DNA from: CAYLNL01 sp964385175
GTDB lineage: Bacteria; Bacteroidota; Bacteroidia; Flavobacteriales; Flavobacteriaceae
Length of the DNA stretch: 64,000 nt
NCBI GenBank assembly: GCA_964385175.1
Contig: CAYLNL010000001.1
Location: 284,911 to 348,910, forward strand
Direction of reading: 5' to 3'
Shown in pieces: positions 43,324 to 52,398 of the stretch. Position 1 is the first letter of the stretch. Every line of letters starts with the position of its first letter. Below the pieces are notes generated by a model. That model worked only from the letters and a program-made list of their open reading frames with translations, was not told the DNA's origin and did no database searches. Both the position numbers and the translations under genes were made by a program.

Positions 43324-44640
43324 TTGGAAACGGAACCCCCGGGTTTACTTATAATTGCTTTTACAGTTGCCGGCATATCGGTTATTAAACCCATCGCCCT
43401 TTTTTGCCTGCTTGCCTGCTCCGCCCTTATATCGGGAGCAGAGGTAGCTTTTTTTTCCCTTTCCTCTACGGATATAAATGAAGCCGAGGCGTCTAAAACC
43501 TCTTCTGGGAATATCCTCGTAAAATTGTTGAATAAACCTAAAAAGCTCCTCGCCACCATTTTAATAGCCAATAATTTTGTAAACATAGCCGTTGTACTTA
43601 TTTTCTCTTCTCTAAGCGATACCCTGTTTAGCGGCATCACTACTGTTTTATGGGGCGTGCTAAACCTGCGTTTTATGCTGGAAGTGGTAGTAGTTACCTT
43701 TATGATTCTGCTCCTCGGGGAAATTCTCCCTAAAATATATGCCCGTAGAAACCACAAAAAATTCGCCTATTTTATGGCGCACCCCATCTATGTATTAGAC
43801 CGCCTGCTTTCGCCCCTTAGCCTTCCTATGCGCTCTGCCACCCTATATCTCCAGGAAAAATTAGGCGCCAAAAAAACCAACCTGTCCGTTAATAAACTCT
43901 CCCAGGCCTTAGACCTTACATCGGAAACCGAAACTACCAAAGAAGAGCAAAAAATACTGCGGGGCATTGTGTCTTTCGGAAATACCGATACCAAACAAGT
44001 TATGCGCCCCCGAATAGACATTTTCGCCGTGAATGAAGAAACCTCTTTTACTCGTTTACTCACGGAAATTATTAAAAATGGATACTCCAGGATACCCGTT
44101 TACCGCGATAATTTAGACACCATTACCGGCGTGCTCTATGTAAAAGATTTGTTGCCCTACCTTAACCAACCCTCATTTAACTGGGTATCGTTGGTGCGCG
44201 ACCCTTATTTTATTCCTCAAACCAAAAAATTAGACGATTTGCTCAGGGAATTCCAGGAAATGAAAAACCACCTCGCTATTGTGGTAGATGAATATGGAGG
44301 TACAGCGGGCTTAATAACGCTGGAAGATATTATAGAAGAAATTGTAGGCGATATAAGCGATGAATTTGACGATGAGGATATAGTATTTTCTAAATTAGAC
44401 GATAACAGTTATATTTTTGATGGCAAAACCGCTTTGAAAGATTTTTACCGCATGGCGAAAATACAAGACGATGCTCTTTTTGAAACTCATAAAGGAGATG
44501 CGGAAACCCTTGCCGGCTTTGTACTCGAAATAGCGGGCAACTTCCCCCAAAAAGGTGAAAAAATAAACTTTCACACCTATACATTCACAATAGAAGCCAT
44601 AGACAACAAACGAATTAAACAGCTTAAAGTAACCCTCTGA
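43324..44640 (+). CDS. gldE: GldE, CNNM/CorC-type gliding-motility membrane protein
   Basis: 438 residues, TTG start. The N-terminal DUF21/CNNM membrane domain (~15-150, about four helices) is followed by two CBS domains (~205-325, with EYGGTAGLITLEDI-EEIVGDI) and a C-terminal CorC/HlyC domain (~345-435). GldE supports the type IX secretion/gliding machinery in Flavobacteria and is often next to gldD, as here (1 nt apart). CBS-CNNM relatives export divalent metals, so the annotation as transporter-like is also possible. Confidence 0.88.
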   Translation: METEPPGLLIIAFTVAGISVIKPIALFCLLACSALISGAEVAFFSLSSTDINEAEASKTSSGNILVKLLNKPKKLLATILIANNFVNIAVVLIFSSLSDTLFSGITTVLWGVLNLRFMLEVVVVTFMILLLGEILPKIYARRNHKKFAYFMAHPIYVLDRLLSPLSLPMRSATLYLQEKLGAKKTNLSVNKLSQALDLTSETETTKEEQKILRGIVSFGNTDTKQVMRPRIDIFAVNEETSFTRLLTEIIKNGYSRIPVYRDNLDTITGVLYVKDLLPYLNQPSFNWVSLVRDPYFIPQTKKLDDLLREFQEMKNHLAIVVDEYGGTAGLITLEDIIEEIVGDISDEFDDEDIVFSKLDDNSYIFDGKTALKDFYRMAKIQDDALFETHKGDAETLAGFVLEIAGNFPQKGEKINFHTYTFTIEAIDNKRIKQLKVTL

Positions 44641-44641
44641 T

Positions 44642-45202
44642 ATGCCCCAGTGTTTGTTTTTCCTTCTTCTCGCCGCTCTTTTTGCGGGCGCATGCCAGCG
44701 CGAGCCCCTGCCCAAGCCCGCCGGCATGTTGCGCTTAGAATATCCGCCAGCAGTTTACCAATATACAGAGAATAATGGTTGTTACGAGTTTCAACGAAAC
44801 AACCTCGCCCTTCCCGTGAAAAAAAAAGCCGCCTCCATGGAACTGGTTTATCCCGCCATGAAAGCCACCCTTTATCTCACCTATAAAAAAGTAGAAAGAA
44901 ATATAGATAAACTCCTCGCAGATGCCCAAAAACGCACCTATCAGCATACTTTGAAAGCCGACGCTATAACCGAACAACCCTATCTAAACCAAGAGCGCCG
45001 CGTATATGGCATGCTCTACCAGGTAGCCGGCAACGCCGCCTCTCATTACCAGTTTTATGTAACAGACAGCCTGGAACATTTTCTAACAGGCGCTTTATAC
45101 TTTTACGCAAAACCTAACTACGACTCTGTGTACCCCGCAGCCCTCTACTTGGAAAAAGATATTCGGCGTATTATGGAAACCCTCCGGTGGAAATATCCCT
45201 GA
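44642..45202 (+). CDS. gldD: GldD, gliding-motility lipoprotein
   Basis: A 186-residue lipoprotein (LLLAALFAGAC, Cys18) followed by a Pro-rich linker PKPAGMLRLEYPP, then a folded domain with LELVYPAMKATLYLTY-like strands. This is the GldD layout, a periplasmic/inner-membrane component of gliding and type IX secretion. Follows gldE at once. Confidence 0.85.
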   Translation: MPQCLFFLLLAALFAGACQREPLPKPAGMLRLEYPPAVYQYTENNGCYEFQRNNLALPVKKKAASMELVYPAMKATLYLTYKKVERNIDKLLADAQKRTYQHTLKADAITEQPYLNQERRVYGMLYQVAGNAASHYQFYVTDSLEHFLTGALYFYAKPNYDSVYPAALYLEKDIRRIMETLRWKYP

Positions 45203-45420
45203 TTTTCATAAAACTTCCTGTAATACCCAGCGAGAAGATTTAAAAGTGCGATAGATTTTACCTACTCACCTGCTACCTCTTTCCGTTTCTATACCCTCGT
45301 TGGTGAGAACCTCCTGGTGTGTACTATTCCTAATATCCCACACCAGATTGGGCTGTTGTTTCACATAGAATACAAATCTGCCCTTATTTAAGGAAAAAGA
45401 ACAGATCATAAAATACTCCG

Positions 45421-45452
45421 TTTGCTGCTTTTATTCTAACTTTGTATCTTTG
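45421..45452 (+). promoter_or_regulatory. Promoter upstream of the VapBC45-like pair
   Basis: TTTG (45421-45424) and TATCTTTG (45445-45452) with 20 nt between them fit the Bacteroidota promoter, 92 nt before the antitoxin ATG. The rest of the 342 bp gap 45203-45544 holds no gene; a weak GGTGAG...CACACCAG symmetry (~45302-45350) is all I see. Confidence 0.45.
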
Positions 45453-45544
45453 CTATTACAGAATATTATATGTAATTGTTTAAAAAGTAAAGACTTAGAA
45501 CGTCATTAAGAAATTATAATCTACTTTAGTAGTTTTGCATTCAA

Positions 45545-46207
45545 ATGAGAGTAACCGAGTTCAAAGACTATAAAAATACAGCAGTACCTCGTATAGGAGA
45601 AGGCATCTATTTAATTAGAGATGTCGCTGCTATACTTATGCTTCCGTATTCAAGAGTTAGACATTTAATGAAAGGCTTTTGGCATGGAAGTACATTTGGC
45701 GAGGAGAAAAATAGAGCTATAAATTTTTATGGATTAATTGAATTTTATACATTTTTTCAATTAAGAGAATTGGGTGTAACGGCTAATGAAATAAAAAAAG
45801 CCCATTCTATTTTAGCAAAAGATTTGAATGTAAAATATCCCTTCGCCCTGTCTGGAATAAAAACAGATGGAAAGAAAGTTTGGTATGAAACTCTTGAAAA
45901 TCTTATCAAGGTTGATGGGAAAAAGCAATTTGCAATTAAAGAATTTATTGTCGAATTTCTTCATAAGATTGATTTTGGCGAGAATAAGGTAGCCATGAGA
46001 TTTTATCCTTTAAATAATTCAAAGTTAGTGGTTGTAGATCCTAAACATCAATTTGGACAGCCTACAATAGCTGGTAGAAATATAGCTGTTTCAATCATAA
46101 AAAAGCTATACGATGGCGGAGAATCTGTTAATGATATTAGTAAACTATATGAAATTAAAGACTCCCAGGTTTTTGATGCACTTAAATACTACAAACGAAC
46201 TGCATAA
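45545..46207 (+). CDS. DUF433-type antitoxin with MerR-like N-domain
   Basis: 220 residues. The C-terminal ~60 (PTIAGRNIAVSIIKKLYDGGESVNDISKLYEI) is a DUF433 helix-turn-helix. The N-terminal half contains a MerR-like winged helix (LIRDVAAILMLPYSRVRHLM). This fits the VapB45-type antitoxins. The stop overlaps the toxin start by 1 nt (TAATG). Confidence 0.8.
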   Translation: MRVTEFKDYKNTAVPRIGEGIYLIRDVAAILMLPYSRVRHLMKGFWHGSTFGEEKNRAINFYGLIEFYTFFQLRELGVTANEIKKAHSILAKDLNVKYPFALSGIKTDGKKVWYETLENLIKVDGKKQFAIKEFIVEFLHKIDFGENKVAMRFYPLNNSKLVVVDPKHQFGQPTIAGRNIAVSIIKKLYDGGESVNDISKLYEIKDSQVFDALKYYKRTA

Positions 46208-46614
46208 TGTTTTTTCTTTTTGATGAGAACGTGCCATTTAAATTTGTTAAAGGACTGGCACTTATTGAAGAAGCTAATCATAAAAGCAATTATCAGGCTA
46301 AGGTTGTGCACCCACGCGAAATTTCAAATGAAGGCGCTTCGGATGAAGAACAAATTAGATATGCAGGAGTACATGAAGGTGTTATTATTTCCTTCGATAA
46401 AGATTTTAAATATATGAAAAGCTATTACCCTCTCTACAGAGAATTTAATGTAGGCTCAGTAATCTTTAATCTATCCAAAAAAGATTATAATTACTGGGGG
46501 ATAGTTAAAACGATTATTGTTAAATGGGAAGACTTGAAAATAAAAATTCAGGAAACAAAGCGCCCGTTCATATTTGAAATTACCTCACGTGGAATTGAAA
46601 AACGAATGTTTTAG
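46207..46614 (+). CDS. DUF5615 PIN-like toxin (VapC45-type)
   Basis: A 135-residue PIN-like protein with the acidic catalytic signature LFDENVPFKF (Asp5, Glu6), the SDEEQIRYA helix (Glu/Asp) and SFDKDFKY (Asp). These acidic clusters form the metal site of PIN-fold RNases. Translationally coupled to the DUF433 antitoxin; together they form a toxin-antitoxin pair. Both look intact. Confidence 0.82.
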   Translation: MFFLFDENVPFKFVKGLALIEEANHKSNYQAKVVHPREISNEGASDEEQIRYAGVHEGVIISFDKDFKYMKSYYPLYREFNVGSVIFNLSKKDYNYWGIVKTIIVKWEDLKIKIQETKRPFIFEITSRGIEKRMF

Positions 46615-46872
46615 CTTATAAATTATATAAGATAACTACATACAACACCCTTTGTTAGCCTTAGCCTCTTAGTATGCCCTTATTCTGTATTTCCATAGCT
46701 AACAGCAAACCATCAGCGTCCTTACGTTTCCATCATGTGCGCCTGCCCGAACCTGCGCGCCACAAACCCACACCAAAATTGGCAACCCGGGCTATAAAGG
46801 GTTTATTTTGCAACTCCCATTCCCGCTTCGTACCTTTACCAATTATTACTATTGCAAAAAAATAGAAACACT

Positions 46873-47223
46873 ATGAGCAATCCCATCCAGAATTACATCA
46901 TCAGCACCCGTTCAAAACAATGGAAACCCTTACAAGAAGAAGGTGTGGACACAAAAGGAATTTTTATTATGCCTTTACGGTTTGAAAAAGACGGGCGACC
47001 TCCCAGTTTTCTCCTGAAATTTGAAGCGGGAGCCAGCTACCCATACCACAATCACCCGGCAGGCGAAGAACTTTTTGTTTTAGAAGGCAGTTGCAGTATT
47101 GAAGGCGCAACCCTATCTCAGGGCGATTATTTATATACTCCGCCCAACTTTAAACATGCTGTAAAATCGGAAACCGGCTGTGTAGTTCTTTTTATAGTTC
47201 CCCAGGAAGTTGAAATTTTGTAA
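46873..47223 (+). CDS. Small cupin-domain protein
   Basis: 116 residues from the ATG at 46873 (an upstream TTG at 46852 gives a basic extension). One beta-barrel cupin with metal motif 1 PYHNHPAGEELFVLEG (His-x-His...Glu) and motif 2 PNFKHAVKSE (His). Single-domain cupins serve as sugar-binding sensors or small dioxygenases; no substrate can be named. The 258 bp before it holds no clear gene. Confidence 0.78.
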   Translation: MSNPIQNYIISTRSKQWKPLQEEGVDTKGIFIMPLRFEKDGRPPSFLLKFEAGASYPYHNHPAGEELFVLEGSCSIEGATLSQGDYLYTPPNFKHAVKSETGCVVLFIVPQEVEIL

Positions 47224-47329
47224 AAACCAGCTACCAACCAACCCACAGAATTACCCCACGTTGTATAAAAATATATAGCCCGCTAAAACAACTCGGCATA
47301 GGAGAATTATACTACCTGTTTTACCTTTT

Positions 47330-47460
47330 GCCCGTAAGAGCTTCCCGGGTTGCCCGTACCCCCGGTGGATAAACTTTTTGCCCAAGAGTGTAGGCCTACC
47401 CTCCCGTGTACGCATACGCCTGCTTGCGCCGCATGCGTGGCAACTCCATGCCGGTTAGCA
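47330..47460 (+). repeat. Degenerate member of the GC-rich repeat family
   Basis: In the 320 bp gap 47224-47543. GCTTCCCGGGTTGCCCGTAC, then CCCTCCCGTGTACGCATACG and a GCATGCG-type palindrome recall the CTCCCG...GCGTAC modules of the 4.7-22 kb repeats but are much decayed. The ORFs over it on both strands are not believable genes. Confidence 0.45.
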
Positions 47461-47543
47461 ACCCGAATTATAGAGGCGTTGTTTAAAAACTTTTGTTTCC
47501 GTACCTTCGCCATACATATCAAAAACCATTTTAAAACAAAACC

Positions 47544-47999
47544 ATGAAGATTGAAGCTATTTCCCCGGAGCATTACATTCAGCAGGTTCCCGAAGACAGA
47601 AAACAGGCAATGACTCTATTGCGGCAAACCATTCTCGATAATTTACCGCAAGGCTTTGAAGAAACAATAAATTATGGAATGATAGGCTATGTAGTGCCCA
47701 AATCTACCTACCCCCAAGGCTACCATTGCACCCCCGAACTTCCACTCCCCTTTATAAACATAGCCTCGCAAAAAAATTTCATCGCCCTCTACCACATGGG
47801 CATCTATGCCGATAAAACCCTTTTAGAGTGGTTTAAAAAAGAATATCCTAAGCACAGCAAATTAAAATTAGACATGGGAAAAAGTTGCATCCGGTTTAAA
47901 AACCCAAATCAAATTCCATTAAACTTAATCGCCGAACTCGTACAAAAAATGACCCCGGGAAAATGGATTCAACTCTATGAAACTTACTTAAAGCAATAG
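47544..47999 (+). CDS. DUF1801-family protein
   Basis: A 151-residue YdhG/YjbR-CyaY-like alpha/beta protein: MIGYVVPKSTYPQGYHC and FINIASQKNFIALYHMGIY are typical of DUF1801, a conserved small cytoplasmic fold of unknown role. No signal peptide. Monocistronic and convergent with the ZIP gene. Confidence 0.82.
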   Translation: MKIEAISPEHYIQQVPEDRKQAMTLLRQTILDNLPQGFEETINYGMIGYVVPKSTYPQGYHCTPELPLPFINIASQKNFIALYHMGIYADKTLLEWFKKEYPKHSKLKLDMGKSCIRFKNPNQIPLNLIAELVQKMTPGKWIQLYETYLKQ

Positions 48000-48126
48000 T
48001 GTACCATACAAAATAAGGCTGGAACCAAAAAAGCAAACCCTAACTTCCCGTCCCTTGCCTACACAAGCTACCTCATAAAAACTCTATTTCACTCCTTTTC
48101 GTTAGCGCTTAGCCCCGTTGCATGCA

Positions 48127-48951
48127 TTAGCCCAATGCCACATCCAGCGTCATCATCACCAGGAACCCGCCTATGAAACCCAGTGTAGCCACATCTGTGT
48201 ACTTATCTTGCTGCGTTTCAGGAATCACCTCCTCTACCACCACAAAAATCATAGCGCCGGCCGCAAATGCCAGCGCATACGGAAGAACCGGCGTAAAGAA
48301 TGTTACCGCCAACGCCCCCACAACCCCGGCTATAGGCTCTACAAAAGCAGATAGTTGCCCATACCAGAAACTTTTTCGGCGGCTAACCCCCATCCTGCGC
48401 AACGGCATAGCTACGGCTATCCCTTCCGGGAAATTCTGGATACCAATGCCCAGCGCCAAAATAACGGCGCCCGCTATAGACGCCTCGGGAATACCTGCTG
48501 CTACCCCGCCAAACAAAACCCCCACCGCCAAACCTTCGGGAATGTTATGAAGCGTTATCGCTAATATCAACAAAGTTGTTCGCCTCCATTTAGTATCCAC
48601 ACCTTCTGTTTTAGCAGGGCTAAAGTTGAGGTGCAGGTGTGGCAAATACTTGTCTAACGCATACAAAAAAAGCGCCCCCAGTAAAAACCCCGTAGCAGAG
48701 GGAATTACCTTTATAAACCCATCGCCCTTGCTCATTTCAATAGCTGGCGATAATAAACTCCAGAAACTGGCAGCTACCATAACCCCGCCTGTAAACCCCA
48801 GCATACCGTCTAAGACGCTGCGTTTCATAGTCTTAAAGAAAAAAACCAATGCGGCGCCTGCTGCGGTAACCATCCAGGTAAACAAGGTTGCCAAAAAAGC
48901 CCCCAGTATAGGGTTTATAGATTCAAAAAAATTAGTAATCTCGCGAAACAT
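48127..48951 (-). CDS. ZIP-family divalent metal transporter
   Basis: A 274-residue inner-membrane protein with about eight helices. The metal-binding motifs HNIPEGLAVG (~143-152) and QNFPEGIAVA (~181-190), in helices 4 and 5, are the signature of ZIP (GufA/ZupT-like) importers of Zn, Fe or Mn. A His-rich segment (PHLHLNF, ~104-110) is in the cytoplasmic loop. It lies 4 nt after the DtxR-type repressor in the same operon. Confidence 0.9.
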   Translation of the reverse strand: MFREITNFFESINPILGAFLATLFTWMVTAAGAALVFFFKTMKRSVLDGMLGFTGGVMVAASFWSLLSPAIEMSKGDGFIKVIPSATGFLLGALFLYALDKYLPHLHLNFSPAKTEGVDTKWRRTTLLILAITLHNIPEGLAVGVLFGGVAAGIPEASIAGAVILALGIGIQNFPEGIAVAMPLRRMGVSRRKSFWYGQLSAFVEPIAGVVGALAVTFFTPVLPYALAFAAGAMIFVVVEEVIPETQQDKYTDVATLGFIGGFLVMMTLDVALG

Positions 48952-48955
48952 AGCA

Positions 48956-49606
48956 TTATTTTTTAATATATATATGATGAGTAACCAATACAGATAGGTT
49001 TATTTCGGTATTTTTATGCAACACCCTCATAGAACCATCAAACGGCTCTTTTGCCAGTACCTCAAGCGCATCTCCCAACGCCATATTCAACCGGTCTAAA
49101 TATTTCAAAAAAGCAGATGACGAATCTTTTATCCCTGAAAAAACTACCCGCTCCCCCACATTGCAAGACGCCAGCGAGGTTTTTTGAAATGCTCGGAGAC
49201 TCCCGTTCTCGTTTGGAATAGGGTCTCCGTGCGGGTCTGTTTCAGGAAAATTTAGAAAAGCATCTAATTGCGCCACTAATTTTTCCGATTGAATATGCTC
49301 TAACTGCTCTGCCACCTCGTGCACCTCATCCCATGAAAAATTCAGCTTCTCCGCTAAAAAAACTTCCCAGAGCCGATGCTTTCTCACAATTTTAGCAGCG
49401 CTCTTTTTCCCTTTTTGAGTAAGCGTTACGCCCTGGTATTTCTTATACCGAACTAGGTTTTTTTCTGCCAGTTTTTTAAGCATATCTGTAACCGAAGAAG
49501 CGCGTGTTTTCGTTTGCATAGCAATAGCATTGGTAGTAATTTCCCTGCCCCTCTCCCCGGTGAGGTGATAGATAGATTTCAGGTAATCTTCTTCCGAAAG
49601 CGTCAT
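48956..49606 (-). CDS. DtxR/MntR-family metal-dependent repressor
   Basis: 216 residues. The N-terminal winged helix (TLSEEDYLKSIYHLTGERGREITTNAIA start, ~1-65) is followed by a dimerisation/metal-binding domain with HEVAEQLEHI (~105-114) and a C-terminal FeoA/SH3-like domain (~150-215). It presumably represses itself and the ZIP gene when Mn or Fe is ample. The palindrome at 49654-49673 is the likely operator. Confidence 0.9.
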   Translation of the reverse strand: MTLSEEDYLKSIYHLTGERGREITTNAIAMQTKTRASSVTDMLKKLAEKNLVRYKKYQGVTLTQKGKKSAAKIVRKHRLWEVFLAEKLNFSWDEVHEVAEQLEHIQSEKLVAQLDAFLNFPETDPHGDPIPNENGSLRAFQKTSLASCNVGERVVFSGIKDSSSAFLKYLDRLNMALGDALEVLAKEPFDGSMRVLHKNTEINLSVLVTHHIYIKK

Positions 49607-49653
49607 ACAAGGACAATTTTTGACAAAAATACATTTTTATTTATATAAATAAA

Positions 49654-49673
49654 TTTTTAGACAAATCTAAAAA
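49654..49673. promoter_or_regulatory. Candidate DtxR/MntR operator
   Basis: A perfect 8 bp inverted repeat TTTTTAGA / TCTAAAAA around CAAA, 48 nt upstream of the repressor gene. Size and symmetry suit a DtxR-family dimer site (AT-rich arms ending in TTTAG/CTAAA). Confidence 0.6.
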
Positions 49674-49777
49674 TAAGAGCAACTAAAACACCACACACAA
49701 TACTTCTCCAATAGAGTCAATACCCGAGCGCAATGGCAGGTTAATAGAGATTAATTACCTTTGATGTGGAACGGCGT

Positions 49778-50929
49778 ATGAAACACTATCACTATATCCT
49801 TAGCGGAGGCGGAGCAGCTGGCTTGTTGCTGGCTTATCGGATGGCGATGGATGCTTTTTTTGATGATAAACGCATTCTTATCATTGAGGAAAAGCCCAAA
49901 ATAAAAAATGACCGCACATGGTGTTTTTGGGAAAAGCCTGGCGGAGAATTAGATGCGCTGCTTTTTAAAACATGGGAACAAGCTATCTTTAAAAGCCCAA
50001 CGGTTTATCGCAGGTTTTCCATGCAGCCATATCGTTACAAAATGTTGCGGAGCGGCGACTTGTACCGGTTTATACAGGAAAAAATCGCTGCCACTCCTCA
50101 TATAGAAATAGTATATGATAGAGTTAAGTCTATACATAACAGGGGAGAGGGAGTTGAGGTAGAAACTGAAACTACAGTTTTCACTGCCAACAAAGTTTTC
50201 AACAGTATTTTAAACAACGCAGATTTATATAAACAAAAAAAATACCCAGTGTTGCAACAACACTTCAGGGGCTGGTTTATACAAACCGAACAGGCTATTT
50301 TTGATGAGCAGGCGCTTACTTTTATGGATTTTACAGTGCCGCAGCAGGGAAATACGCGATTTATGTATGTATTGCCCTTTTCTCCTACGGAGGCGTTGGT
50401 AGAATATACCTTATTTTCTGAAACGTTGCTCCCGGAGAAAGACTATGAAGAGGCCTTGCAAGCATATATAAAAGAATTAGGAGTTGAGTCGTATAAAATT
50501 GTTGAAAAAGAAAAAGGCAGCATCCCCATGACGGGATATAATTTTGGGAAGCGCAATTCTGCCCATATTCATCATATAGGCACGGCAGGCGGGTGGACGA
50601 AACCGAGTACAGGTTATACCTTTTTAAATATGGTACGGCAAACAAAAGAGTTGGTTACCCGGTTGAAACAAGAGCTTCCCTTGTCGGCACAGGCTCAGAA
50701 ATGGCGTTTCCGTTGGTACGACCGCCTTTTTATAGATGTGCTGCATCGCCGTAATGAGTTGGGAGGCGCCCTGTTTTTGGCCTTGTTTAAAAAAAACCCA
50801 CCCCGCCGGATTTTCAGATTTCTCGGTGAGCAGACCACCATAAAAGAAGAATGGAAGCTGCTTAGCTCTTTACCGGCAAGACTTTTCATAAAAAGTCTTT
50901 TCAGGCGATGGATGAATAGATTTAAGTGA
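49778..50929 (+). CDS. crtY: Lycopene cyclase (CrtY family)
   Basis: 383 residues from the ATG at 49778 (GTG at 49766 is possible). FAD/NAD-binding N-terminus YILSGGGAAGLLLAYRM and the NDRTWCFWE motif are characteristic of lycopene beta-cyclases, which ring-close lycopene to carotenes. No phytoene synthase or desaturase is present, so it is an orphan here. The C-terminus is compact and lacks the extra membrane domains of CrtL. Confidence 0.85.
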   Translation: MKHYHYILSGGGAAGLLLAYRMAMDAFFDDKRILIIEEKPKIKNDRTWCFWEKPGGELDALLFKTWEQAIFKSPTVYRRFSMQPYRYKMLRSGDLYRFIQEKIAATPHIEIVYDRVKSIHNRGEGVEVETETTVFTANKVFNSILNNADLYKQKKYPVLQQHFRGWFIQTEQAIFDEQALTFMDFTVPQQGNTRFMYVLPFSPTEALVEYTLFSETLLPEKDYEEALQAYIKELGVESYKIVEKEKGSIPMTGYNFGKRNSAHIHHIGTAGGWTKPSTGYTFLNMVRQTKELVTRLKQELPLSAQAQKWRFRWYDRLFIDVLHRRNELGGALFLALFKKNPPRRIFRFLGEQTTIKEEWKLLSSLPARLFIKSLFRRWMNRFK

Positions 50930-51040
50930 GGCAAAATTCTCTTTTCGGGCAACTTTTTAAAGACAAATTAGTGTAAAAGTACCTGGCAGGTCGCTTCAGT
51001 TCTCACCATTAAATTCGTTATTTTTGCCTAAAAATACGGC

Positions 51041-51919
51041 ATGCTTTCCATAGACCCTACCGCCATTGCTACCTCCAGGTTGCACAACTACCTGCTTCAT
51101 GCCGTAGCGCCGCGACCTATTGCTTTTGCCAGTACGGTAGATGCCAAAGGCAATCCCAATCTTTCACCTTTCAGTTTTTTCAATGTGTTTAGCGCCAATC
51201 CACCAGTTATGATTTTTTCCCCTTCCCGCAGAGTGCGAGATAATACTACCAAGCATACGCTGGAAAATGCACAGGAAACACGCGAGGTGGTTATAAATGT
51301 GGTGAACTATGAACTGGTGCAGCAAATGTCGCTCGCCAGCACAGAATACCCTAAGGGGGTTAATGAATTTATCAAATCGGGGTTAACCATGGTGCCCTCA
51401 GACCTTGTGAAACCCTACCGGGTGGCAGAATCTCCCGTTCAGTTTGAGTGCAGGGTGAATGATATAATAGCCTTGGGAACAGGAGGCGGAGCGGGAAACT
51501 TGATTATTTGCGAAGTGGTGCGATTTCATCTTTCGGAAGCTATTTTAGATGCGGATAAGAATATAGACCCGTATAAGATTGACTTGGTGAGTCGTATGGG
51601 AGGCGATTGGTATTGTAGAAGCCGACTGGGTATGTTTGAAATGCCTAAACCAGTATCTAACCTGGGTATAGGGGTAGATGGGATTCCTCGTGAAATTAGA
51701 GAGAGCGATATTTTAACCGGGAACGACCTGGGCAGGCTGGGGACTATAAACCTGCTTCCTTCTAAAGAAGAAGCGGCGGCTTTTATAGCGCAAACCCCAC
51801 AGTTGCAAAACCTGCTGGATACCGCCGATATGCAAAAAATACACAAAAAAGCCCAGGAATATATAGAAAATAACGATATTGCAACCGCATGGAAGTTGCT
51901 TTTAGCAAGTATCTCATAA
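51041..51919 (+). CDS. Flavin reductase-like FMN-binding protein
   Basis: A 292-residue DIM6/NTAB-family split-barrel protein. The core ~20-190 includes APRPIAFASTVDAKGNPNLS, PFSFFNVF and IFSPSRR, typical of the FMN-binding flavin reductase domain. The C-terminal ~90 residues are a helical extension. Function unknown beyond flavin binding. Independent of the neighbouring crtY. Confidence 0.85.
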   Translation: MLSIDPTAIATSRLHNYLLHAVAPRPIAFASTVDAKGNPNLSPFSFFNVFSANPPVMIFSPSRRVRDNTTKHTLENAQETREVVINVVNYELVQQMSLASTEYPKGVNEFIKSGLTMVPSDLVKPYRVAESPVQFECRVNDIIALGTGGGAGNLIICEVVRFHLSEAILDADKNIDPYKIDLVSRMGGDWYCRSRLGMFEMPKPVSNLGIGVDGIPREIRESDILTGNDLGRLGTINLLPSKEEAAAFIAQTPQLQNLLDTADMQKIHKKAQEYIENNDIATAWKLLLASIS

Positions 51920-51946
51920 AATGTATATAGTTAAAAAAATAAAGAT

Positions 51947-52321
51947 ATGGAAATACAAGGAAAAATTAAATTTATTGACGGAATTAAAACCTACGGAGCA
52001 AATGGTTTTAGAAAACGGGAAATAGTGCTTACTACGGAAGAGAATTACCCACAGCATATTCTCATAGAGTTTGTGCAGGATAAATGCGAGCTACTGAATG
52101 ACTATAGAGTAGGGCAGATGGTAAAAATAAGCATTAACCTGAAAGGAAGAGAATGGGTGAATCCCCAGGGTGAAACGAAGTATTTTAATTCTATCCAGGG
52201 CTGGCGAATTGAAAGTTTAACGGAGAACACTGCGCAAGAGGTTTCCCCGGAGCCACCAATGAATGCTTTTGAGCCGGCAAACAAGGCTATGGAAGAAGAG
52301 TATGACGACCTTCCTTTTTAA
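51947..52321 (+). CDS. DUF3127 protein with SSB-like acidic tail
   Basis: 124 residues. An OB-like N-terminal domain (EIQGKIKFIDGIKTYG, then RKREIVL) is followed by a disordered linker and the tail EEYDDLPF. The last residues are the same DDLPF tip as in the genuine SSB at 42858-43298. DUF3127 proteins are conserved in Bacteroidota with unclear function; the tail suggests interaction with SSB-binding proteins. Gap of ~28 nt to the previous gene. Confidence 0.85.
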   Translation: MEIQGKIKFIDGIKTYGANGFRKREIVLTTEENYPQHILIEFVQDKCELLNDYRVGQMVKISINLKGREWVNPQGETKYFNSIQGWRIESLTENTAQEVSPEPPMNAFEPANKAMEEEYDDLPF

Positions 52322-52344
52322 TAAGTGGGCGCTATAAAGCATGA

Positions 52345-52376
52345 AAAAGAGGCTGTCTTTTTAGGCAGCCTCTTTT
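52345..52376. terminator. Bidirectional hairpin terminator
   Basis: AAAAGAGGCTG and CAGCCTCTTTT form a perfect 11 bp stem around a 10 nt loop, with U-tracts on both strands. It separates the convergent DUF3127 gene and groEL. Confidence 0.85.
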
Positions 52377-52398
52377 ATTTATAAAAAACCGGGTTTTT

